Below, in pieces: positions 23,301 through 32,629 of a stretch of DNA of 64,000 bases (position 1 is its first letter; each line of letters starts with the position of its first letter). The stretch comes from Turritopsis dohrnii (Eukaryota; Cnidaria; Hydrozoa; Anthoathecata; Oceaniidae): NCBI GenBank assembly GCA_027922465.2, contig BQMF02000033.1, positions 62,001 to 126,000 on the forward strand, written 5' to 3'. The translations under genes and the position numbers were made by a program. The notes beneath the pieces are model-generated. The model made no database searches. It saw nothing but the letters and a program-made list of their open reading frames with translations, and was not told the DNA's origin.

Positions 23301-25939
23301 TCCGAATTTGTCTCGCTAATCCTTTAAGAAAGAAAATCGGGTCGAAAACGGTTTACCAGGAGCGAATCTAAAAAACAATGGATATATACCGCAATTGCGG
23401 TATAGTTCCCGTATTTGCGGGATCCCGCGATTAGCTGTTATCCCTGACTGTCTAAGATGATGTTTGTTGATGATTACACGCACCTGGCCTGGTTATGTTT
23501 TTGGTGGTGATGGTGTGTGCGAGAGTGTGTGTTTGATTTTGCAATGCAACGTGTAGCAGTTGTGGTGTGTAAAACAGCATTTTTCTTTCTTTTCAGAGTC
23601 CATCTTTTCAATTTCCACCTAACAGATTTAAAAAGAAGGCAAAAAGTTTGCCTAACCATCCCTATCGTTTTAAACAACAAAACAAACCTCAGAAATTAGA
23701 CAAGCCCAAGACTTATGAAGTTGTCCTTCTAGATGAGGAAGAGCAGAAATGTGATGGTAAGCTCAGATTGCGTGAGGAAATGATATTGGCAAACTTTTAC
23801 TTGGATGTTATTTCTGAAGATAATGAAAAGGCTATTCGTGAAAAGCTGACTAACTTATTTCGAAGGAAGTATCCCTTAATAACACCGAACATGTTCAATT
23901 TTATGAAGTGTACCCGAACACTCCTTACAGATCCAGAGGTCCCAGAATCTTTTGAATGGAATTATGAACATTTAAAAAAACTGGCTGGTCAAGGTAAAGT
24001 ATACATTCAACTTATTGTTCCGGCTTCCTCCTTGACTTTGCTGGGTGATGACAACATGGATGGAAATAATAGAGAGGAAAATAGTTCTGAAAATCCTGCT
24101 GTTTTAGCTGGCCCATCTTCATTGATGAATCTGTCTCATGATGATAATACTGTGGTACCTACTTCCTCAAGACCCTCATCTTCTAAAACTGAAGAAAGTT
24201 GCAGTTCTTTTAACGATGATTTGTTTCCTGCTACAAATGAGTTCGAACAACTTGTAAATGATTTGCTTGATGCTGAACAACAAGTAGATATTGGCCATTG
24301 CAATAGTCTGGACGAATCATTGAGTAAAATAAAAAATAAAATCCTCAATGAGTCTCCCATTCGGTTAAAAGTAGATCCTGAGTATCTGTTAACTGATGCT
24401 TTGGGGTATTATAAGCGATATGACTTTGATGCTCGTTATCCACTTAAAATAACTTATAAAAATCAAGCTGGTGTAGATGCAGGAGGTGTCAAGAGACAAT
24501 TTTATTCTGATATATTTAATGCCTTTGAAAATGGTGCGGAAGGACTACCACCTTTGTTTATTGGTCCGAATGGATCAAAAGTTATCTGTTACAATCCTGT
24601 AATTGTAGGCAGTGATTTATTGGAAACAGCTGGCAAAATAGTCGCACATTCTATTGCCCAAACTGGTATTGGGTTGTCAAATCTATCAAGAGCAGTTTAT
24701 CAGTATTTAGTGTCAGACATACAATTTGCAATGCCTTTTATGATGATAGAGGATGTGCCCAACGAGCATGCACAATGTTACCTTTTAAAAGTAAGAAATA
24801 CGATTTGTTTGGCAATTTTTTATATTCCCATCCTTAATCAATAATTAGGCTTTTTAATCACACCTACTTTCACTGTCTTAGCTGAGAAATCTAGTTGGTG
24901 AGGAACTAACTGCATTAAATTCTGATGACGACTTTATTGAGTTATTACAAGAATGTAACATCACTATGCTAGCTTCTGTAAGTATATATACTATATAAAT
25001 GATGTTTTTTCAACATTAGTGGTTTGTGAAACAATGAAATTACTTCATGATGATCAGATCTCTGTATTTTTTATTCCTTTGCGTGAAAGGAATACTTTCC
25101 AATCTTTTGTTGTTGTTTTTCTTTTTTATCAAATTAAAAACACATAGAATGAAGTACACTTTAAACAACCATGTTATGATTCTTATCAACGAAAACAATT
25201 ATATATATATTTGAAAGTCTGTTCTGTTCTATCTAATATTTACAACACCTTCAATTATATTATAATCATAAAACTGATCATTTAAACTCTGTTTTTAATG
25301 ATAACTTTGAGAAAAGTTACACGAAAGTTTTCCACCTGTATGTAATTGTAATTCACATAGTAGTTACAGTCAACTTAGTATTGTTGTCGGTAAAACCTTG
25401 TGAATGTAACTCAAAATTCATAACATTTCACAAAGTTAAAATTGGTTTGCTTATTTTTTCTACAGGAGAAAAATCGAATTCTCATTACTCAAGGCATTAT
25501 GGTTCATTTCCTATTCAACAAACCTAAGGTAATGCTTGATCAATTTAAAAGAGGGTTAGAGACATTAGGTGTTCTTGGAGAAATGCAAAAACACCCAGAC
25601 TTCTACAGTAAACTTTTCATTGGACAAGAAATATCTTCAGAGTCAGTGATAGGAATGCTTTCGTTTCCGGAATTGGGTAAACCAGTGCTGAAAGATTTTT
25701 TTATGCGCTTTGTTACTGAAGAAGAGGACACCAGGAGAAAGCTAGTGATTTTTTTAACTGGTGGTGGCTACATCCTTCGTCAAAAGATTGATGTTCGATT
25801 TACAAAGAGGTCTGGATTTTATGTAAGCACTTGTTCGTTTAAACTGGAATGCCCAGATGTCTTTGAATCATATGAAGATTTTAAACTTTCTTTTAAGAGC
25901 GTGCTTGCAAACCACCCTATTGCATTTAATGCAGTTTGA
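20308..25939 (+). CDS. HECT-like E3 ubiquitin-ligase protein of IS3EU
   Basis: Four exons join in frame: 20308-20463, 23597-24790, 24882-24977 and 25466-25939, giving 639 residues. Exons 1-3 end in phase 0 with canonical GT-AG sites. The N-terminus has a C-x2-C motif (CSHC) and a Gln/Asn-rich stretch, followed by a serine-rich linker. The C-terminal half resembles HECT domains of the G2E3-like type: AGVDAGGVKRQFYSDIF in the N-lobe, and FYVSTCSFKLECPDVFESYE in the C-lobe, whose Cys sits where the thioester cysteine is expected. HECT enzymes pass ubiquitin to a substrate. Its job for the transposon is unknown. Intron 1 (3133 bp) holds the nested element 20501-23450. Confidence 0.85.
20749..22990 (+). 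pseudogene. Transposase-like gene of the nested element
   Basis: Exons 20749-21005, 21162-21296 and 21393-21746 join in consistent phase. Coding resumes at 22131 after the MITE and stops matching near 22990. It encodes an N-terminal HxxC/CxxC-bearing region, an acidic exon, and a body with MPHNFMANLVQSFIAGSKTV and later CVNINCAKTFDIVKRKCDAC, a four-Cys finger. Then comes WTVLGCDGPPFCLASRIIEN, a pattern I know from large uncharacterised, repeat-encoded cnidarian proteins (possibly DUF6589-like, unverified). The MITE introduces a stop and shifts the frame by one base. The expected C-terminus after VTMVSG is missing. Confidence 0.6.
21751..22126. mobile_element. 376-bp MITE with TTAA duplication inside the transposase-like gene
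   Basis: The termini are GGGAAGAAATTTTCGCGGG in inverted orientation, flanked by TTAA at 21747-21750 and 22127-22130. The interior is built from repeats of TTTTCGCGGAATTTAATTTCGCG in both directions. A TTAA duplication fits piggyBac or Kolobok. It splits the host reading frame after residues ..YHLRNNNIIP. Confidence 0.9.
23000..23175 (-). pseudogene. HIRAN-like domain fragment
   Basis: A minus-strand frame starts at ATG 23175 and reads IKGYHIYHVRPHNEVEMLV followed by DDDNEYDPYAMAVIF. This matches the core of HIRAN domains (G-[YF]-x-x-Y ... P-x-N-x-[YF]-D-x-x-A-[IV]-x-[VI]), which bind DNA 3' ends or sit on helicases and nucleases. Near 23000 the frame runs into antisense transposase sequence, so only about 58 residues are present. 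It seems to be a domain fragment fused head-to-head into the element. Confidence 0.6.
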
Positions 25940-26494
25940 GACTAATTTTTACTTATTGTTGTAAATTATTGTTCATTATGCCTATGATGGTTTCTTGTGC
26001 TGATTTTTTTTAGTTTTTCTAAGTTAGTCTTGAATGAAAAAATTTGGTTATCAGTGCACTCAATCCTGATTATAAGCAAAGTTTCTAGGATCGTGTTTTT
26101 TTCTTCTAAGGGCTCCTTTTGCAGTGCTTATTCACTTGTATATGCAAGATTTTACCATGAGTGTTGTGTTTTCATTTTGTTGATATGGTCAGTAATCATA
26201 TTGAAGTCTTCTGTTTATTTTGATCATTTAAAAGGATTTTTTGTTCTTATTTGTTCATGCAAATTTCTTACTATACTGCGGTATTAAGAATAGCTGTATT
26301 GTTTTATTATATTGCATTAGAAGTTCTCTTTATTGCTTCAAACATATCTGAGAGTAAAGTTACTGTTATTTCAACCCTTTATCAGTGAGAGGGAATAGAT
26401 GCTTTTAAGACATGTTTTATTATATAGTATTATATGTACATGTTCTGTTTATAAAACAAAGCTTATTACGTAATGTTGCCTGTTTATCCCTTTT
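25940..26494. other. Intergenic region between convergent IS3EU genes
   Basis: AT-rich 555 bp with no exon recognised. It probably holds the two polyadenylation regions (AATAAA-like and T-rich tracts). Confidence 0.4.
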
Positions 26495-28061
26495 TCAGCT
26501 GTCATTAATGATTTCCATAGCTGAAAGGAATAATTCTATTCCAAATTGCGTAGATTCTGATAATGGGTTAATTGATGAACGTAGTGCAGATAACTGCTCG
26601 TTACTTAACGGATTGCTAACATCAGATACTGCGACTGTAGATAGCCCATCATCGTTTGGAGCAGGCGCATGCCAGTCCATGCCAAACCATTCCAGGTCAT
26701 CAAGTGATTCTTCGATCATATGAATTTCTGCAACATGTCCGATAGAGCGGTTTCTTCTGTCTATTATTCCGTTTGCCCAGATTCTTTCAGGTGTCCAGTT
26801 TCTTTCCGTCCTCAAAGGGTGGTTGTTCCATGCTGCAACAAAACTTTTTATGACGTTATTAATTCTGGGAACGTATATATAGTGCAGGACAAACTTTTGT
26901 ATTTGATCGGAAACGTCCAAAATTCCTTCGAAATAAAATATAAACGCCATGTTTAGCATTTTGAAGTGATCTTTTTCATTGAAAAATATTGATCTTACCT
27001 TGAGATTCCATCGCTTGGAATGTATAATAAAAGTTATTACAAACATAACTCCATACATCCCTCCATAATCTTTCTATACGCTGATTGTGAACAGAAGACC
27101 CAGCTAGGTAACTTCCACGATGTTCACCTCGTAACAATGTCATTTTTTCCCAAACTAAAGTATTCTCTCCGCCTTTATCGGTACGAACTCTGGAAGGAAT
27201 GCCATAAGTGTTGATAGCTTCTTCGAATAAGGAATCCACAGTCATAGCATAATTATTCGTGGCACATCTGAGATAAATTATTAACCGAGAAAATCCATCG
27301 ACACATCCATGTATAACGAAACCCCAACTCACCAAACTGTGGTGGCCATCAATGTGCCACAGACTATTTGGTGCTGGAACGCTATACTTCTTCCTTTTTA
27401 TAACTAAAGACCAACGCATTCTACTTCCTTCCGGGTCCACACGTCGAAGAGAAGCAGTCACACGGCGTTGCTGAACTCGGATTCCAACTGATCGTAGATG
27501 ACCAGAAATTAATGATCTACCAACTGCTAAACCGTGAGTTTGACGATAGGACGATATCAAAGTATCTAACTCATCGTCACTTATTGTTGAAAAACCAACT
27601 ACATCTTCTAAACCAAACTCAACTACTCTTCTTCGAATGGTCCAACGTGATACTAACAGTAAATTGGCGATATCATTCCAAGTGCAACCTAACCCCTTAA
27701 AATAAATCAGAGTTTCTTCTGGGACATAACACCTTGGACGACCAGGACCAACCCTTTGTTCCAATTTTCTGTGGCATTGGAAAATTGCTACACGAGAGTC
27801 TATTTGTCTTGTTTCCCTAACGACTTCTTGATGAAATATGTGAAACTGAATTATCAAATCATCAATTGCTGAGTTGTTAGGAAAGTTAAATTGGCATAAG
27901 TATAAGTGCGTTAGTGCTTCACCTACTCGTTCCAAGAGAATGTCAATATCACTTTCTGCTGATCTTCGTTGCAGTTCTGATAATAAGACAGATAACTTGT
28001 CCAAAAAACTCAAAGCATCTTCTTCATCAACTATATCATCATCATTTTGTAGTCTTGACAT
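26495..28061 (-). CDS. IS3EU DDE transposase
   Basis: Two exons, 28061-26999 and 26925-26495, join in phase 1 across a 73-nt GT-AG intron and encode 497 residues. A helix-turn-helix-like segment (CTWNDIANLLLVSRWTIRRR) follows an N-terminal acidic/helical region. The integrase-type core shows the first Asp in LWHIDGHH, the second in VRTDKGGEN and the Glu in HNQRIERLWRDV. The RTERNWTPERIWANG block closes the core, as in other IS3EU proteins. All catalytic residues are present and no lesion is visible. It converges with the HECT-like gene. Confidence 0.92.
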
Positions 28062-28204
28062 GTTTTATTCTTTAATCAATAATGTTGAATAATCTTAGCC
28101 ATATGTCTTTTTATAAGTATTCAAGTTTTTTCTCTCACTTTAGAATGAAAAGTTGTTATAGAAGTCAGCTAGAATATTTTAAAAAGTGACTTTAAGATCA
28201 CAAT

Positions 28205-28378
28205 TTAATTCTGAATGGTGAAAGTCTGAAGTCTGAATAAGTTAGTCTGAAGTCTGAATAAGTTAGTCTGAAGTCTGAATAAGTTAGTCTGAAGTCTGAA
28301 TTATGTAAGTCTGAATTATGTAAGTCTGAAGTCTGAATTATGTAAGTCTGAAGTCTGAATTGCGAAAGTCTGAATTTT
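28205..28378. repeat. IS3EU right subterminal iterons
   Basis: AGTCTGAAGTCTGAA is repeated about seven times with TAAGTT or TTATGTA spacers, the reverse complement of the left array. The regular ~21-bp spacing places repeats on one DNA face. Confidence 0.85.
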
Positions 28379-28404
28379 GCACCATTTGAGCCGCCATAGA
28401 TGTC

Positions 28405-31152
28405 TGGCAATACATGCTTCTCGGAATGTGTTGTAAACAACTCCATCTAAAGTACGCAAATCCTCAAAAGACGTAGCACCTGCAACATGTAGCAGCAAAA
28501 CTCGAAGAAAAAAACGTTCTCCTTCTGACGGTTGAGCATTATATAACCGAGCGACTATAGGCTTAAATGTTTTTTTTCGTTTTTTCCATTTTTTCTCCTT
28601 ATCATGAAAGACATAATGATACGGAATATCTGAGTAAAGATACCGCCATGCATCAGGATTGTCTACATTCAGATTAAACCATGCTGTTAGGTGACTATCC
28701 TTTAATGCCCCTTCAGCAGCTGCCTCTTCTTCGCCAGCTCTAAAATAAACTTGATGACGATCAGGTAAATGAACAGCTAATCGCTTAATAGTATGTGATT
28801 TTTCATGCATAGAGAACTCAAACATTCTCCATAATGCTTCAGGTGCACTGACATATCGAGCATCCAGAAATGTTTTTATTTCGTCATGTTCCAAACGTTC
28901 ATTAATCTCCACATTAGCACGATCATGTCCCTTGTAAACATATTTAAAGAGATATTTCACGCTCCTGATTGTGGTACATGCTTCCAAATTTATGTGAGCA
29001 TTATACTTCTTGGACAACCATGGACAGTATGGAACTACCCATTGATTATCTAAGTCCACATTTCTTACCCTCACAGTACGACCATTGTGACGTCTGCCAT
29101 AGAGCGGATACCCATTTGCATTCATTTGGGTTGCTTCACAAAATCGCTTTGGAAAGTCCTTGGTGCAGTTGCCATCATCACCCATACAAACTGCATTAGG
29201 GTTAGCATTCCCACAGGGACCATGGATCATACATGACTTGATGATATTATGAAGTTCTGGTTCCTGTTCAGGATCTGGTATTTCAGCAGAAATTAAGCTG
29301 TCAATATCATCAGCATTACGCAGTTTGTCCTCTTGTGCTAAATGGATAAGAATATGAGCATGAGGTAAAGAACGTTTCTGAAATTCAATAACATACTAAT
29401 GAGAGATGGCTTTTCCCAAAACACCATTTTTATTTATATCCTCCAAAAGCGCTTTTAATTTCAAATTGAAAACACGTGTAATCAAGTCCGGACGATAATG
29501 TGCAGGCTCATTATCTAAGTTTTCCGTGATCTCCCTCCATTTGGGATTGCATGTAAATGTGCAAAACAAATCCGGCTTGCCCATTTTAGTAACCATAGCC
29601 ATAGCATCTTGATAATTCTGTTGCATTGCCCTAGGACCACCCTGAAAAGAAGACGGAAGAATCACCGGTCTGCCTGCATGAAGGCCACGATTTTCTGCAA
29701 CATTTTCAAGATAATCAATGAGCCCTTGATATTGCTCAACACGGAAATTGCCCTGGTTTTGACGAACATAATTAAGACGGTCAGATTCAACTTTGCAGTA
29801 ACAATCTACAGCATATTGTTGAAGTAATCTTTTACCTTTTAATATGGGGCTAAAAGCATCTCTAAATGCAAACCTATAGGTATAATATTGCAGCATGGTC
29901 GTACGACGTTGCTGGCCTGTTGCATTTTCTGCTACATGAGGAATGGCGGAATTCCAACCCATCTCTCCTCTTGGAAAAAAGACAGGATAAACCATTGGAT
30001 CGAGATTAGGCGAATGCACAGGCAAGTCTTGCAATGGTCTATCTCTAGGGTAAACAACGATGTCCCGAGCCAATGGTGGTGCACCGTCTTCACCAACAAA
30101 AACAGCAGCTACTTCATCATGGTGAGGTAGATTGTACCGACGCCGGTCACCACCACTTCTCAAATGCATCCTAACCTGGAAAACAATAGCAAAGGTCTGT
30201 AAATATTAGTTCAAAGATTTTTAAATATTAATTTTCATATTTTCCATTTACCTCAGATGGGCGACGATTTTGTTCATTTGCAAGTTGAAATTCCTCTGCT
30301 TCTACCTCACTCGTGTTTATAAGCAGCTGCATATGGACTCTCCCTCAAAATTATGTCTTGCAAAGTTTGCATGACTTCGGGGGAACAACCTTGATTTTCT
30401 GGTCTTGCCATTCTCTCATTGAATGCATCCATACCATCATAGATATATAACTGACCAAAAGATGGAGGAATACCCGGTGGTGGGTGCAAATTACCTGTTC
30501 GGTGACATACCTGGCCATTAATACGAAAAACTGGTGGACCACGACCTTGTGGCACAACCAATTTTGCTCCCATCGAAGCAAAAGCAACCGAACTATTGAA
30601 CTTTCGAATGTTTTCTTGAAAGTTCTTTGATTGATTAGAATCACCTACTAAAAGTTCTTTAAGATCATTAGGATAATAAATGTCATCTAAATGAACTTTA
30701 CCATTGTGACAGCATTTAAAATTGGTCTCGTCACCAAACATCTTGGCACCACAAAACTGACACACCTTGTCCATGGCACCAAGATAATGTAGCTCAGGCA
30801 TTTTGTTTTGTCGAGCAGCACGATACAATGCATTCCGTTGAACATCACGTCTAGCCCTCATACGCTGTGCATTCTCATTTCGCCTGACTAATCTTTCAAC
30901 TGGCTCTTCATCTTGACGATATTCAACACGCCTTTGAGCATTGTTGATTCTAAGTCTGTCATTTTCTAATAATGGTTGGATGTTATTTTCCTGAAGCTGT
31001 TGGCGCCTTGCTTCAGCTACATCCTCATTTGCATGCCTACGCTGAATAACAGAGCGAATTTGCTGCTGATCAGGTGGCTGCAAAACAAACTGACCATTCC
31101 TAAAAACTGCTTGGAAGCCAGGAATAATATTAGTACCTCTTATATTAAACAT
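28405..31152 (-). pseudogene. Helitron Rep domain (N-terminal part)
   Basis: This is the HUH rolling-circle replication initiator half of a Helitron protein. It starts at ATG 31152 with an R/Q-rich segment and a CQFCGAKMFGDETNFKCC zinc-binding motif. A frameshift near 30310 precedes a small intron (about 30252-30173). Then come YNLPHHDEVAAVF, FTCNPKW, an in-frame TAG at 29396-29398, the HUH motif LPHAHILIHL, and KYLFKYVYKGHD with the Rep tyrosines. The frame is cut at 28405 by IS3EU. Two lesions plus the insertion make it non-functional. Confidence 0.9.
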
Positions 31153-31779
31153 TACAATACAGAAACACTAATAACAATAGAAGAAAGAAACAAAACCACC
31201 ACCCCCAGCAGAGTGAAGAAACAGTGCAAAAAAACCTGGTGGAAGCGAAATCAAACCTTTCTTTCTACAAACTAACAATGTAGGGTCAACAGCAACAAAC
31301 AGAGAACTAAACAACCTAGGGGAAAGCGAAAAAAACTGAACTTGATAAACTGATTAACTGACACTCTGAAAACTGATTGCACGAACACAAACAAACATTA
31401 ACGTATAGGTTACAAACCTTTCTTTCAACTATCTTTCTTTCTACTACACAGGGCAGCAAGGAACAAATTAACCTGAAGTGAATAATAAAAGAGACAGAAA
31501 AGTTAATAATAGACAATAAGTAGTCTCTTAGGTTAGCTTGGAAAAATCTTCGTGGAGTTTGCCATCTTTAAAATAATTAACACAATTATTACCTCGTTAC
31601 GTAATTCTTTCGCTTTCGATAAACTGATAAACTTTATAATGAACTGGATAAACTGCAATGATGAACTTGATTAGACAGACAATTGCAATTGTCTATTCGT
31701 ATTGTTTTTTTTTTCTCGAGCGTAACCGCACTGAATAAAAAACTTAATTTGTTTACTTTTTCCAACGAATTGGTTGCTT

Positions 31780-31990
31780 TGGTTTTCCGATTTCGGCAAC
31801 CAATAAAAACGGCGAAACGGCGATCACGTGTCAAAACAAATGATGAAAAATAGGCATTTTGAGGGTTTCTTCAATGGTCGAACTGCCGCTATATGACCAC
31901 GATTAAGAAGATTTTGACCATTAAAAAAACAAAAACAAAACACTCTCTAAAATAAAAGTGGTATGCACAACGCGGATTAGTATATATAGA
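31780..31990 (-). promoter_or_regulatory. Probable Helitron 5' promoter region
   Basis: Between the 5' terminus and the Rep start there are ATTGG/CCAAT-type boxes (near 31740-31805), a CACGTG E-box (31825-31830) and a conserved TTTATTTTAGAGAGTG block shared with the non-autonomous copies at 13500 and 52060. CCAAT boxes also occur at the same place in those copies. A promoter role is inference. Confidence 0.3.
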
Positions 31991-32092
31991 TTATTTTCAT
32001 CTAAAAGGTACAAATATCCAGATAAATATTTGAAACAATATCAAGCAGAATGACACAGGATAATTAGTTGACACAATTCATATTACATCAAT
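31991..32092. other. Spacer between Helitron and BEL element
   Basis: About 100 bp of AT-rich sequence with no gene. It is probably continuous with 39351 onward before the BEL insertion, because the TCAAT duplication joins them. Confidence 0.5.
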
Positions 32093-32607
32093 TGTGGAGT
32101 TTTTCGGCTCTCCGACAGGGAAATGAATACACAGTATATGTGGTATATGTGATGTAACATTAATGTTCAAAACTGAAATACAAAATACAAAATACAAAGT
32201 GCAAACGTTCAAAACTGAATGAAATAATACATAACTACAATCTTTGACAAAACCTAAGTGAATAAATTATAAAAAACATACCAGTTTGCCACATACACTA
32301 GTTGAAAAATTGAAAATTGAGTAGGTACAGTCAGTGATTTGAGTGAACTCATCTGCGTTGAAAAAATGACTGATGAAACAAAAAACTTGTAAAAGTGTAA
32401 ATTGAATTACAAAAATTACACAATACACAAATGACTAATTAAAGAACAAAAGTAAGTTATATATTACGTAAAAACAAAGTAGACATTGAAGACATTAGTA
32501 GACAAACAAAGTAGACATTGGACAGAGTACAAAGTACAACTACATGACTGACATATACAATACATATACACTGAATTACGCATGAAATTTTGGGAATGCA
32601 CTCTACA
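32093..32607 (-). repeat. 3' LTR of the BEL element
   Basis: Begins TGTGGAGTTTTTCGGCTC and ends GCACTCTACA on the + strand. It has the same length as the partner at 38831-39345. Confidence 0.93.
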
Positions 32608-32629
32608 CTCCCCCACACATGCAAAAATT
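32608..32629 (-). other. Polypurine tract of the BEL element
   Basis: On the minus strand GTGTGGGGGAG lies immediately before the 3' LTR, where the plus-strand primer for reverse transcription is expected. Confidence 0.6.

Larger units (their letters stand above)
20501..23450. mobile_element. Unclassified DNA transposon nested in IS3EU intron
   Basis: The termini begin CAGTCAGGGATAACAGCTAA from both ends and extend as matching arms for about 37 bp, through GCGGGATCCCGCAAA. A 5-bp duplication TCTAA flanks it (20496-20500 and 23451-23455). It holds a + strand multi-exon transposase-like gene, a TTAA MITE and an inverted HIRAN-like fragment. A 5-bp duplication with CAGT termini does not match a superfamily I can name with confidence. 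Confidence 0.85.
20052..28398. mobile_element. Intact IS3EU DNA transposon (8347 bp)
   Basis: The termini read TATGGCGGCTCAAATGGTGC inward from both ends and are flanked by the 6-bp duplication GATGTC (20046-20051 and 28399-28404). Six-bp duplications and TA-initial termini fit IS3EU as I know it. The transposase (minus, 28061-26495) and a HECT-like gene (plus, 20308-25939) converge, and both read open after splicing. About 2.95 kb of the length is a nested element in the first intron of the HECT-like gene. The intact genes and perfect duplication argue for recent activity. Confidence 0.92.
18301..31990 (-). mobile_element. Autonomous-type Helitron, inactivated and split by IS3EU
   Basis: The minus-strand 5' end at 31990 begins TCTATATATACTAATCCGCG after an A, and the helicase C-terminus ends at 18301. 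Rep and helicase segments lie in order on one strand, interrupted at codons near 28405/20046 by an 8347-bp IS3EU with a GATGTC duplication. The coding region also has one frameshift and two nonsense codons. The 3' terminus lies below 18301 but was not identified. The given lower edge is the helicase stop. Confidence 0.85.

Noticed and set aside
29609..30130. Plus-strand open frames opposite the Helitron Rep
   Set aside because: Shadows of the minus-strand Rep coding sequence; no motif of their own.
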